Part shown: piece after piece, positions 55,923 through 64,000 of the stretch | Layout: each line of letters starts with the position of its first letter | Numbering within the stretch: the stretch's first letter is position 1 | Source of the DNA: Paenibacillus sp. FSL R10-2734 | Lineage (GTDB): Bacteria; Bacillota; Bacilli; Paenibacillales; Paenibacillaceae | NCBI RefSeq assembly: GCF_037963865.1 | Contig: NZ_CP150170.1 | Coordinates: forward strand, 3,410,001-3,474,000 | DNA length: 64,000 bases | Direction: 5' to 3' | The notes under the pieces: model-generated | The model's input: the letters and a program-made list of their open reading frames with translations, nothing else | Databases searched by the model: none | What the model was told of the DNA's origin: nothing | Program-made: the position numbers and the translations under genes

Positions 55923-56016
55923 AGTTGTCATGGCATTTACTGTCCCGAAAATGAAACCTTAGGTGGTTCCCTTCGTATCCTTAAATATGCAAATATTAGG
56001 GAGGGAATTCATTACA

Positions 56017-56796
56017 ATGTCAATGTTTAAACGAATGCTCGCGAGTGCCGGAATTGGAGCGGCTAAGGTAGATCTCATGCTCCATCAAGATTTCGTGAAC
56101 GCAGGTGATACGATCAGTGGTGTCGTCCGAATTCAAGGTGGCCGAGTGGATCAGCAGGTCGATGACGTCTACGCATTCGTTAAGACGCGTTACTTGAAAG
56201 AGCTGAACGATAAGAAGATGGAAGTGGAAGCGACGGTATCCAAATTCCTGTTAGCAAGTAAATTTAAAGTAGTGGCGGAGCAGGTCTATGAATTTCCCGT
56301 CTCATTCCAGCTTCCGGCGATAACGCCAGTGACCTTAGGTAGATCGCCGGTTTGGATTCAAACCGGACTTGATATTAAAGAGGCAATTGATCCAAAGGAT
56401 CAGGATTATCTTCAAGTAGGCCCTCATCCATATTCCGCTATTATTCTGGATGCGATGAATCAGCTTGGGTTCCGTATTCGTGAAGTGACTTGTGAATATG
56501 CACCTCGTTATGGCAGGATCAATGGCTTAGATTTCGTTCAAGAATTTGAATTTGTTCCTCCCTCACAGTTCCGAAATCAACTAGACGAATTAGAAATCGT
56601 TTTCTTTCCAGATGAGGATGGCATTGAATTGCTTTTGCAGATCGATCGCAAGGCACGTGGTTTAGCTGGTTTGTTCGCCGATGCGCTTGATACAGATGAG
56701 AGTTTTATGAAAATACGATTCGATCACAATCAGCTTGCTGACGGAGCTGGCTATGTTGCAGATCAACTACTCGAAACGATTCGTAAGTACGTATAA
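56017..56796 (+). CDS. spo0M: Sporulation-control protein Spo0M
   Basis: The 259-aa cytoplasmic arrestin-like protein affects entry into sporulation. The body begins MSMFKRMLASAGIGAAKVDL with the expected two beta-sandwich arrestin-like halves (AGDTISGVVRIQGG, then a C-terminal half containing HPYSAIILDAMNQLGF). The length is that of the family (about 258 aa). The ATG at 56017 follows AGGGAGGG; the longer frame to 55963 precedes the ribosome site. It stands alone, with a terminator on each side, and is good evidence for an endospore-forming host. Confidence 0.93.
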   Translation: MSMFKRMLASAGIGAAKVDLMLHQDFVNAGDTISGVVRIQGGRVDQQVDDVYAFVKTRYLKELNDKKMEVEATVSKFLLASKFKVVAEQVYEFPVSFQLPAITPVTLGRSPVWIQTGLDIKEAIDPKDQDYLQVGPHPYSAIILDAMNQLGFRIREVTCEYAPRYGRINGLDFVQEFEFVPPSQFRNQLDELEIVFFPDEDGIELLLQIDRKARGLAGLFADALDTDESFMKIRFDHNQLADGAGYVADQLLETIRKYV

Positions 56797-56820
56797 ACGA
56801 ATAGAGTTACATTACTGTAA

Positions 56821-56846
56821 AAGAGGGACTCACCCCTCTTTTTTTT
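56821..56846 (+). terminator. Intrinsic terminator after spo0M
   Basis: AAGAGGG pairs with CCCTCTT across a short loop and is followed by a run of eight or so Ts. Confidence 0.9.
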
Positions 56847-56973
56847 GTTTTTTTATAAGAGAAAATTATTTATTTGAGAAAATGAACGTTATGGACAGGT
56901 TAAGCGTATTATAGGTAAACTTTCACGGAAAACCACAAGCTTCTATTATGAAGAACGGAAAGGGAGTACCAAG

Positions 56974-57687
56974 ATGTTGACTATAAAACATTTTACCAAG
57001 AGCTATAAGGGCGGTAAGAAAGCAGTGAATGATTTGAATTTAGTAGTTGAGAAGGGCGATATTTATGGCTTCATTGGTCATAACGGCGCAGGGAAAACAA
57101 CGACTATCCGGGCAGTTGTAGGTGTTCTTGACTTTGAGGAGGGGGATATTGAAATAGGTGGGTTCTCCATAAAAAAAGATCCTTTAGCCTGCAAAGCGAT
57201 TACTGCGTATATTCCGGATAATCCGGATCTGTATGATCATCTTACGGGTATCCAGTATTTGAATTTTATTGGTGACCTCTTTAGTGTATCGAAAGCGGAT
57301 CGGGAGTTATTAATTAAGAAATACGGTGATGAATTTGAGATTACATCGCATTTGGGGGATTTGATCTCCTCGTATTCGCATGGTATGAAGCAGAAGCTCG
57401 CTATCATCTCTGCGCTTATCCACCAACCTAAGTTGTTAGTTCTGGATGAACCCTTTGTTGGACTTGATCCAAAAGCCGCACACACGCTTAAAAGAATCAT
57501 GACGGAGATTTGCAGTCAGGGCAGTGCGATCTTTTTTTCGACGCATGTACTGGATGTGGCCGAAAAGCTCTGCAATAAGATTGCCATTATTAAAGCGGGA
57601 GAGCTGGTCACCCACGGCAAGACAGAAGAGGTAAAGGGAGATAGCAGTCTTGAAGATGTATTCTTGGAGTTGATTAAGCATGATTAA
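56974..57687 (+). CDS. ABC transporter ATP-binding protein
   Basis: The 237-aa ATPase has Walker A GHNGAGKTT, a divergent signature YSHGMKQKL, Walker B LLVLDEPFVGLD and switch His in FFSTHVLD. It is of the ABC-2 (DrrA/CcmA-like) type. GGAAAGGGAG precedes the ATG. Its end overlaps the permease start by 8 bases, so they form a two-gene transporter. The substrate cannot be told from the sequence; lipid, peptide or antibiotic export are typical. Confidence 0.93.
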   Translation: MLTIKHFTKSYKGGKKAVNDLNLVVEKGDIYGFIGHNGAGKTTTIRAVVGVLDFEEGDIEIGGFSIKKDPLACKAITAYIPDNPDLYDHLTGIQYLNFIGDLFSVSKADRELLIKKYGDEFEITSHLGDLISSYSHGMKQKLAIISALIHQPKLLVLDEPFVGLDPKAAHTLKRIMTEICSQGSAIFFSTHVLDVAEKLCNKIAIIKAGELVTHGKTEEVKGDSSLEDVFLELIKHD

Positions 57688-59281
57688 TATATGGAGATTA
57701 ACTAAGATACAGCTGATCTCATCCTTTGGATTAAACAAAGCTTTGCATACGCGTGATGTTAAAGAAAAACGCAAAATGCTTTTGCTTCGCATCGGTATTC
57801 TAATTGGTATTGTTGTGATGGCAGTGGCTTCATTTGGATATAGCTTCATGATCGCGATGACCCTTGAACAGATCGGCCGGCCAGAGCTGCTGCTTGCGAT
57901 TATGATGGCTGTTACTAGCCTAATTGGTTTTTTTACAACGATCTATAAGGCGAGTGGTGTATTATTTGGCTCCAAAGATTACGATCTCATTATGTCTTTG
58001 CCTATCAAAACGAGCCATATAGTAGCAAGCCGAGTGGCTCAGCTCTATGTGTTAAACCTATTCTTCTCTTTGATGGTGATGGTACCTGCAGGCGTTGTAT
58101 ATGCTATAAAGGTGAATCCCGGTGTATTATATTATTTGTATTTCATGTTTACTCTGTTATTTATTCCGTTAGTACCGATCATTGCTGCAACGATTATAGG
58201 GGCATTGATCAGCTGGATTTCCTCACGATTTAAAGGAAGTCGCATAATAACCCTCATCCTAACATTTGTTGTGATTATCGGTATGATTGTTGGATCAGGT
58301 CAAATAAATGGAAATAATCCACAATTACTTGTGGATTTGAGCACACAAATTGCTGATCAGATATACAGCTTATATCCTTTGACGCTTATGTATGTAAATG
58401 CGGTTTGCTCGTATCAGCTGGACGCCTTAATACTGTTTATTGGGCTTTCGCTGATTTCTTTTATGCTGTTTACCGTGGTATTAGGCAGCAAATATAAAGC
58501 GATACACACAGGTCTAACGACCTCTTTTTCCAGCAATAAGTATCAAATGAAGTCGCTTGAAGTATCATCACCACTGTACACATTGTATAAAAAAGAGCTG
58601 CGTCGCTATTTCAGTTCTTCTTTATATGTGCTTAACACGAGTATTGGTATGGTGATGTTACTTGTGATGGCGGTCGCCTTGCTGTTCGTTAGTGCAGAGC
58701 AACTAGGACAACTTGTTGAGATCCCAGAGCTTTCAAATTATCTGAATCGACTGGCTCCACTGTTTGTTTCCTTTTTTGTAGCTATAAGCTGTACGACATC
58801 AAGTTCTATTTCGCTTGAAGGTAATAATATTTGGATTTTAAAAAGCGCACCTGTGCCGACATTAACGATATTGTTAAGTAAAATAGCAGTGAATCTTACG
58901 ATTACTGTCCCGATTGTGGTTGTCAGCAGTGTGCTCCTCATGATTTCCCTAGGTACGGGATGGATGGAAAGCTTGCTATTACTGGTTATTCCCGTCCTAT
59001 ATGCTTGTCTTACAGCCATGATAGGTGTGATCGTTAACTTAAAACTGCCTAAACTAGAGTGGACAAATGAAGTAACGGTAGTCAAGCAAAGCGCATCTGT
59101 TTTAGTGACGATATTGTTAGGCTTTATAAGCTTATTAATTCCATTTGGTTTGAGTCTACTTCTAGCCGATCTAAATGGTAATCTCGTATTGTTAGGTATT
59201 GGAGTGTTGATATTAGTGGTGTGTAGTGCGATTTATCGATATATTCAATCCAAAGGGGAGCTTTTGTTTCGGGCTCTATAA
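57680..59281 (+). CDS. ABC-2-type transporter permease
   Basis: The 533-aa membrane protein has about twelve hydrophobic segments, beginning near residue 35, and a short internal region (about 275-305) that is hydrophilic. It is the membrane partner of the ATPase encoded just upstream, whose stop it overlaps. It is larger than a simple six-helix ABC-2 permease and is like the fused two-half forms found in Bacillales. A terminator follows directly. No ligand clue is visible. Confidence 0.88.
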   Translation: MINIWRLTKIQLISSFGLNKALHTRDVKEKRKMLLLRIGILIGIVVMAVASFGYSFMIAMTLEQIGRPELLLAIMMAVTSLIGFFTTIYKASGVLFGSKDYDLIMSLPIKTSHIVASRVAQLYVLNLFFSLMVMVPAGVVYAIKVNPGVLYYLYFMFTLLFIPLVPIIAATIIGALISWISSRFKGSRIITLILTFVVIIGMIVGSGQINGNNPQLLVDLSTQIADQIYSLYPLTLMYVNAVCSYQLDALILFIGLSLISFMLFTVVLGSKYKAIHTGLTTSFSSNKYQMKSLEVSSPLYTLYKKELRRYFSSSLYVLNTSIGMVMLLVMAVALLFVSAEQLGQLVEIPELSNYLNRLAPLFVSFFVAISCTTSSSISLEGNNIWILKSAPVPTLTILLSKIAVNLTITVPIVVVSSVLLMISLGTGWMESLLLLVIPVLYACLTAMIGVIVNLKLPKLEWTNEVTVVKQSASVLVTILLGFISLLIPFGLSLLLADLNGNLVLLGIGVLILVVCSAIYRYIQSKGELLFRAL

Positions 59282-59287
59282 ATAGCT

Positions 59288-59337
59288 AAGCTGTCCCAAA
59301 AGCCATAGAGATGGCTACTTGGGACAGCTTTGTTTTT
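59288..59337 (+). terminator. Intrinsic terminator after the ABC-2 transporter
   Basis: AAGCTGTCCCA pairs with TGGGACAGCTT, with an inner AGCCAT/ATGGCT stem, then TTGTTTTT. The roughly 240 bp from here to the next gene hold no gene that I can recognise. Confidence 0.88.
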
Positions 59338-59575
59338 AACTAGAATTAACGTCGCCGCTGAGTAACACGCTCCGCTTTTCCACAATCAGTCCGTTCTCTC
59401 CACTGTTTAGGAGGAAATAGTCTCTTCAATCTAAAAAAACAAAAAATCGCCCGTTTTGGTAAAGTGGAGGTAGCAGATATTAATCTAAATCTGCCCCACA
59501 ACTCGCAGATTTGTGCATGAAAAGAGAGGACAAACTATTCCGCAAAAAATATACTTATTTTAAGGAGCTGATTTT

Positions 59576-60430
59576 ATGGAATGGATTGAAAGGCTAAATA
59601 AGGCTATTAACTACATAGAAGAACACATCACGGAGGAGATTGATTACGAACAAGTTGCAAAAGTAGCGTGTTGCTCGACTTATCATTTTCAAAGAATGTT
59701 TGCGTATATGGTAAATGTTCCTCTTTCCGAATATATTCGCCGCAGACGTATATCATTGGCAGCCGTCGATTTGCAGGATGGTAAGAAAAAAATCATCGAT
59801 GTAGCTCTTAAATATGGTTATACTTCCCCGACTGCATTCAATCGGGCGTTTCAAAGTATACATGGCGTTGCCCCATCCGTTGTAAAAGATGAAGGCGTTT
59901 CATTAAGGGCATTTCCGCCTATCAGCTTCAAAATTACAATTAAAGGAGTGGATGAAATGAATTATCGAATTGAACAGAAAGAATCCTTTCGCATTGTTGG
60001 AGTAGCAGAACCGCTTCATAAAGAGATCGAGAAGAATTTTGAAATCGTGCCGCAAATGTGGGAAAAGGCCGCTATGAATGGAACTATCGAAAAATTAGTA
60101 TCCATGATGGACAGCTCACCTATGGGGGTGTTAGGGGTAAGTCTTTGCAATGATTTTGAGGATTGGCGGCACTTCATCGCTGTTGCCAGTACAAAGACGA
60201 TAGATAACACACTGGAAGAATATATTGTCCCGTCTTTTACATGGGCGATATTCCCCGGAGAAGGCAAGGCTCCGCAAGCTATACAGGAGTTAGAAAAACG
60301 AATTGTGACCGAATGGCTTCCCACTTCCGGATATGAATATGATAACGGACCAGATATTGAAGTTTATATAAGTCCTGACCCGCAGAATGCGAAATTTGAA
60401 GTATGGATACCGGTAAAGAAAGTGAAATGA
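59576..60430 (+). CDS. AraC-family regulator with GyrI-like effector domain
   Basis: The 284-aa protein has an N-terminal AraC DNA-binding domain (residues 5-105; VAKVACCSTYHFQRMFAYMV, then IDVALKYGYTSPTAFNRAFQSIHG). A C-terminal GyrI/SOUL-like small-molecule-binding domain follows (MNYRIEQKESFRIVGV onward, ending YEVWIPVKK-like). This order is that of the Rob/BltR-like multidrug-sensing regulators. TAAGGAG precedes the ATG. It probably controls the broken small gene downstream or a distant efflux system; no transporter follows it directly. Confidence 0.9.
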   Translation: MEWIERLNKAINYIEEHITEEIDYEQVAKVACCSTYHFQRMFAYMVNVPLSEYIRRRRISLAAVDLQDGKKKIIDVALKYGYTSPTAFNRAFQSIHGVAPSVVKDEGVSLRAFPPISFKITIKGVDEMNYRIEQKESFRIVGVAEPLHKEIEKNFEIVPQMWEKAAMNGTIEKLVSMMDSSPMGVLGVSLCNDFEDWRHFIAVASTKTIDNTLEEYIVPSFTWAIFPGEGKAPQAIQELEKRIVTEWLPTSGYEYDNGPDIEVYISPDPQNAKFEVWIPVKKVK

Positions 60431-60491
60431 ATGATAAACACGACCTGTAGTAAGGTACCCTGTTATTCTTGATAAGAAAAGGAGGGATCGA

Positions 60492-60823
60492 ATGAGTTAC
60501 AAAAAAATAAAAGAACAATAGCAACATTTGTGTCAAGGAAAAGCGGAATGAAACTGCGCATTTACCCCGAACATATCAGCCAATATACCGAATTTTTGTG
60601 TGCTTTACCCAATGAGATAAAAAAGGAGATAAAAAAATCGTCCGTGTGTAAGCGGTTAATAAATTCAAATGATTGCAACCCCAAGTGTGTTATGGGATAT
60701 GATTTTTTTATGGATAATGAGCATTATCAAAAATGTCGCTATATGGCATTTATGCCAACTTTAAGTGAGGAAAGCAATCAATACATTAAATCTTTTTTAG
60801 AGCATGAGATTAACGCACAGTAA
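60492..60823 (+). pseudogene. Small Cys-containing protein gene, broken near its 5' end
   Basis: A strong AGGAGGG ribosome site is followed by an ATG at 60492, but the frame meets TAG after nine codons (MSYKKIKEQ). The rest of the protein (about 92 residues from an ATG at 60548) is in another frame: MKLRIYPEHISQY, then SVCKRLINSNDCNPKCVMGYDFFM and QKCRYMAFMPTL, with four Cys. A nonsense change and a one-base slip would restore one protein of about 110 aa. Translation from 60548 is possible, since AAGGA lies 8 bases before it. The function is not recognised. Confidence 0.6.
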
Positions 60824-60962
60824 AGAAACGTTGTAACTGATAATTTCGAATATGAATGGGCTTCAGAAAGTTAATCTTATATCATTCTACCAATATTTTG
60901 GCAATGTTTATTGATTCTATCCTTGGTATAATTCGAAGATTATATCCGAGGAGGATCATCTC

Positions 60963-62570
60963 GTGAACAATAGATTTGGTAGGTTTGCAGTCATAATAAT
61001 CGTTATAGTGCTTGTAGCTGGAATATTTATTCAGCATATATCGGCCGATGACGAGGCGCCTTTTAAGGATATAAAGACTAGTTATGCTAAAAAAGAAATC
61101 ATAGATTTATATCACAGGAACATATTAACTGGCACAACGTCGACAAGCTTTTCACCTACTCAATCGATTACTAGAGCGGAATTCATTACGGTACTTGACC
61201 GTCTGCTAAAGCTTGATCCGGCAGTTAGTCCAGTCTCTCCATATACCGACGTAGCTAAGAGTGCTTGGTACTACGGCTGGATACAGGCGGCTGTTCAGCT
61301 TGAACTGGCTAACGGCACGTCGGCAACTACCTTTGCCCCAGCAAAAGCTGTTACTAGGCAGGAAGCGGCCATCTGGATGACTAAGGCTTTAAAGCAAACT
61401 AGCCATATTGCCGCTCTAACCTCGTTCAATGATCGAAATGAAATTGCTAGTTGGGCAAGATCAGCTGTTGCTACTGTAAATGATCTAGGTTTAATGAAGG
61501 GGGATAATAGTAAAAATTTTCGCCCATCCGATCCTATAACTAGACAGGAAACAGCGGTCCTCATTGACCGGGTGCTGCAGCATGATGGCTGGGCAGCAGA
61601 GCTTGAAGACGAGCCGGAGAATCACATCGTTATAGGCTGGCAATATGGTCAAACGAGGGCACAATACGAGAACACTGTTCTGAAATCCAACGTCAACACG
61701 TTATCGCCACGGTGGTACTATGTAGGAGCAAAAGGTGCAGTAACAGATTCGACGGACGCCTCTCTTATAACATGGGCAAAGAAAAATAACAAAAAAATAT
61801 GGGCGATGGTTGGCAATCGTTCGGATCAAGAAGCGACTCATCAAATGTTGTCGAGTACAACCACAAGGAATACAGCAGTAAATCAACTAGCAGCTGTAGT
61901 GAGCAAGTATGGATTAAATGGACTAAATATTGATTTTGAAAATGTAGCGCCTAATGACCGTGAGTATTTGACCTCGTTCATTACACTATTAGCTGCGAAA
62001 ATGCATGCCCTTAACGCTACGCTGTCGATAGACGTATCTCCCGATCTAGGAACGGATTGGACGGAAGCTTTTGACTACGCTGCACTAGGGAAGCAAGTGA
62101 ATTATTTGGTGATGATGGGTTATGATGAGCATTATGATGGAAGTAAGCTTCCGGGGCCTAATGCTTCGATTCCTTATGATCAACATGCTGTGAGTACAGT
62201 ACTAAAAGTCGTACCTAGCCAGAAGGTTATATTGGCACTGCCTTTATATAATCGTGATTGGACGTTGAACCCGAATAGTACGGTTTCATCTTCAAAGTAT
62301 ATCTCGCTCTCGGAGCAAAATCAGATTATTAGTAACTACGCAACGAAGCCCGTATGGAATGAATCTTTAGGACAATATGTTGCTAACTATTGGAAGCAGT
62401 CTATAAAGCATACGATCTGGATTGAAGATGGGCGTTCATTAATAGCTAAATATGACTTGACCGTTAAGAACAATCTAGCTGGGGTTGCTTATTGGTATAT
62501 AGGTGGGGAAAGCTCAGATATATGGCCTAGCCTTAGAAATGCAGAGGAATTTTATGATTATACCTTTTAA
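60963..62570 (+). CDS. S-layer-homology-anchored GH18-type surface protein
   Basis: The 535-aa protein has an N-terminal membrane segment/signal (about residues 8-28), then three SLH repeats (about 30-210; e.g. FSPTQSITRAEFI, FAPAKAVTRQEAA and FRPSDPITRQETA) that bind cell-wall polymer. A GH18 barrel of the YaaH-like type follows (about 220-530). Its active motif reads LNGLNIDFENV: the catalytic Glu and preceding Asp are kept, while the first Asp of the usual DGxDxDxE is Asn. VNYLVMMGYDEHY is the late barrel motif. It is a likely peptidoglycan or spore/cell-wall glycosidase at the surface. GAGGAGG precedes the GTG start. It is flanked by terminators. Confidence 0.9.
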   Translation: MNNRFGRFAVIIIVIVLVAGIFIQHISADDEAPFKDIKTSYAKKEIIDLYHRNILTGTTSTSFSPTQSITRAEFITVLDRLLKLDPAVSPVSPYTDVAKSAWYYGWIQAAVQLELANGTSATTFAPAKAVTRQEAAIWMTKALKQTSHIAALTSFNDRNEIASWARSAVATVNDLGLMKGDNSKNFRPSDPITRQETAVLIDRVLQHDGWAAELEDEPENHIVIGWQYGQTRAQYENTVLKSNVNTLSPRWYYVGAKGAVTDSTDASLITWAKKNNKKIWAMVGNRSDQEATHQMLSSTTTRNTAVNQLAAVVSKYGLNGLNIDFENVAPNDREYLTSFITLLAAKMHALNATLSIDVSPDLGTDWTEAFDYAALGKQVNYLVMMGYDEHYDGSKLPGPNASIPYDQHAVSTVLKVVPSQKVILALPLYNRDWTLNPNSTVSSSKYISLSEQNQIISNYATKPVWNESLGQYVANYWKQSIKHTIWIEDGRSLIAKYDLTVKNNLAGVAYWYIGGESSDIWPSLRNAEEFYDYTF

Positions 62571-62576
62571 AAAAAG

Positions 62577-62627
62577 AAAGACTGGATGCTGATAGCCACA
62601 TAGCTATGTTGCTTTCCAGTCTTTTTT
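62577..62627. terminator. Bidirectional intrinsic terminator
   Basis: AAAGACTGGA pairs with TCCAGTCTTT, with an inner ATAGC/GCTAT stem, followed by TTTT. It lies between the convergent SLH-GH18 gene and the glycosyltransferase gene. Confidence 0.85.
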
Positions 62628-62657
62628 ATTTGGTTAATATCGCCAAAATGGCAGGTA

Positions 62658-63374
62658 TCACATTCGAGTGACGTATTTTTTGAAGTTTTTCACTTTAATA
62701 ACTTTGACATTTTTGGCTAAAAGCTTCTTGTCGCTAACGATCCAGGTGTGATCTTTAGAGTTTTTTCTGCGAATTGCAGCGAAGTTATACTTATTTCCTG
62801 CGTAAATTTTAAAGCCATGAGCTGCGCAATCAGCACAAAATTTAACGCATTCACCTCTGTTCCGATCTGGAAAAGAAATTTGATCGAACACCTTGCGTTT
62901 AACGAGTAAGGTCGCACCTTGAACATTGGTTACATATTTATTCTCCATACGGAGGTAACGAAGCAAAAGTAACTTCTTATCATTCAAATACATATAGTGA
63001 GCCCGTTTTCCAACGATATCTGCTTTAGTCTTATGGAGTATTTGCATACTATCAGTTAAGTAATTGGTAGCGTAGTAGTCGTCATCATCAAATTTAGCAA
63101 TATAACTATAATTCGCTAGTTGTACACCAAAATTCAAACAATAACCGAGGGAATGATGTTCCGGTACTTTAAAAACCCACACATTCTTATGTTTTTTTGC
63201 AGCAGCTGTATAGTCATCTATCTTCAAGCTATCATTATTTATGATCACGATAAGCTCTTTAAGCTTGAAATTTTGTCGTCGATAGTTATCAAACAGTGTA
63301 TTTATACAGTCAGCTCGTTTCGTACAAGTTAGTATAGATATACCAGATGGGGTGGATTCAGCTGCCCTTTTCAT
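62658..63374 (-). CDS. GT2-like glycosyltransferase
   Basis: The 238-aa protein has a GT-A fold start (GISILTCTKRADCINTLFDNY), a metal/nucleotide-sugar motif in IAKFDDDDYYATNYL (DxD type) and GATLLVKRKVFDQISFP, a typical acceptor-loop region. It is short and cytoplasmic, without membrane segments. Its start overlaps the end of the preceding gene by 4 bases, and the two proteins are clearly paralogous (both share NADILGKRAHYMYL-like and HTWIVSDK-like stretches). It may add sugars to a spore or surface glycan. The acceptor is unknown. Confidence 0.88.
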   Translation of the reverse strand: MKRAAESTPSGISILTCTKRADCINTLFDNYRRQNFKLKELIVIINNDSLKIDDYTAAAKKHKNVWVFKVPEHHSLGYCLNFGVQLANYSYIAKFDDDDYYATNYLTDSMQILHKTKADIVGKRAHYMYLNDKKLLLLRYLRMENKYVTNVQGATLLVKRKVFDQISFPDRNRGECVKFCADCAAHGFKIYAGNKYNFAAIRRKNSKDHTWIVSDKKLLAKNVKVIKVKNFKKYVTRM

Positions 63375-64000
63375 ACCTTGATCTTTGGACTGCGTCCAAC
63401 AAATGCCTTGTAATTTTTAATATTGCGGATGATTTTATGGTTTGCTATTAAAGTTTTATCACTGATGATCCAAGTGTGCTTTGAAGAGTTCTTTCTACGA
63501 ATAGCGACGAAGTTATTCTTACTCGCAGAGTAAACCTTATAACCTTTCTTTCTACTTCTGCTGCAAAAAAGATCATCCTCACCCACGTTTTTATTAGGGA
63601 ATTTTACTTGTTCGAATACTCTGCGTTTGAAGACGAGTGTAGCGCCAGGGAGATGAGTAACCGTTTGATGTTCATCATGTGGGAACCGAAGAATCAAAGT
63701 CTTAGAACCACTTAAATACATATAATGAGCCCGTTTTCCAAGAATATCAGCATTCGTTCTATTTAATGTCTGGAGACTTTCTGTCAAATAATGAGGGGCA
63801 TAATAATCATCGTCATCGAATTTGGCGATTGTAGGGTATTTGCATTTCGTAACGGCAAAGTTTAAGCATGAACCCAGAGTTTGATGTTCAGGTTTGCGAA
63901 ATATCTTTATATTTTTGTGTTTTTTAGCTAAGTGTTGGTAGGGGAGTAGTGGGATTGTATTATTATTGATAACGATGATGAGCTCTTTTTGGGCATATCG
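63371..64000 (-). CDS. GT2-like glycosyltransferase, 5' end outside the window
   Basis: About 209 C-terminal residues are visible; the frame is open to the window edge, so the Met at 63787 is internal and not the start. The visible part begins in the first GT-A strand-helix region (KELIIVINNN) and includes LGSCLNFAV, IAKFDDDDYYAPHYL (DxD motif), GATLVFKRRVFEQVKFP and GEDDLFCSR. The last probably carries the catalytic acidic residue (ED), which is less clear in the downstream paralog (GECVKFC). It overlaps the next gene by 4 bases. The pair looks like a tandem duplication. Confidence 0.85.
   Translation of the reverse strand, partial: RYAQKELIIVINNNTIPLLPYQHLAKKHKNIKIFRKPEHQTLGSCLNFAVTKCKYPTIAKFDDDDYYAPHYLTESLQTLNRTNADILGKRAHYMYLSGSKTLILRFPHDEHQTVTHLPGATLVFKRRVFEQVKFPNKNVGEDDLFCSRSRKKGYKVYSASKNNFVAIRRKNSSKHTWIISDKTLIANHKIIRNIKNYKAFVGRSPKIKV

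Overview
The window looks like a chromosomal segment of a Paenibacillus-type Firmicute. The support is a Spo0M sporulation-control protein, an S-layer-homology-anchored protein, paired YesM/YesN-type sensor kinase and AraC-type response regulator, LplA/LplB/LplC-style sugar uptake operons without their own ATPase, purine-rich Shine-Dalgarno sites and moderate GC. No rRNA, tRNA, CRISPR array, transposase or phage gene was found.

About 1-50,900 is a large glycan-use locus. The left part (1-9.6 kb) holds two leftward GH38-like genes, an AraC and a GntR regulator, and a four-gene operon for acid-sugar catabolism: mannonate dehydratase, RraA-type aldolase, aldose-epimerase-like protein and SDR. 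Next comes a leftward uptake block (9.6-17.2 kb) with a two-component system, two solute-binding lipoproteins and two permeases. A rightward uptake block follows (17.7-21.2 kb) with two permeases and a lipoprotein, and then a leftward membrane-bound AraC-type receptor (21.3-23.6 kb).

From 23.8 to 48.0 kb there is one long rightward run of glycan enzymes: two GH29 fucosidases, a CBM9-like protein, a transglutaminase-fold protein, GH18, GH130 phosphorylase, GH125, GH38, a GH38-like (DUF5054 type) protein, GH3, a second large GH38 and GH2. None has a visible signal peptide. A leftward ROK kinase and a mannose-6-phosphate isomerase-like protein close the locus (48.1-50.8 kb). My reading is that N-glycan-like oligosaccharides or glycopeptides are imported by the ABC systems and dismantled in the cytoplasm: GH18 and perhaps the transglutaminase-fold protein at the base, GH38/GH125 on alpha-mannose, GH29 on fucose, GH3 on a beta-linked sugar, and GH130 or GH2 on the beta-mannose core. 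ROK and PMI would feed the mannose into glycolysis. A 36-of-38-base shared block with two AACAAAC repeats 21 bp apart lies upstream of both transport operons and of the GH130 gene, suggesting one AraC-type regulon.

The right part is ordinary chromosome: a truncated and frameshifted AraC remnant abutting a LysR gene, an asymmetric heterodimeric ABC exporter, Spo0M, an ABC-2 transporter pair, an AraC/GyrI-type regulator, a broken small gene, an SLH-GH18 surface protein, and two tandem GT2-like glycosyltransferases, the last running off the window.
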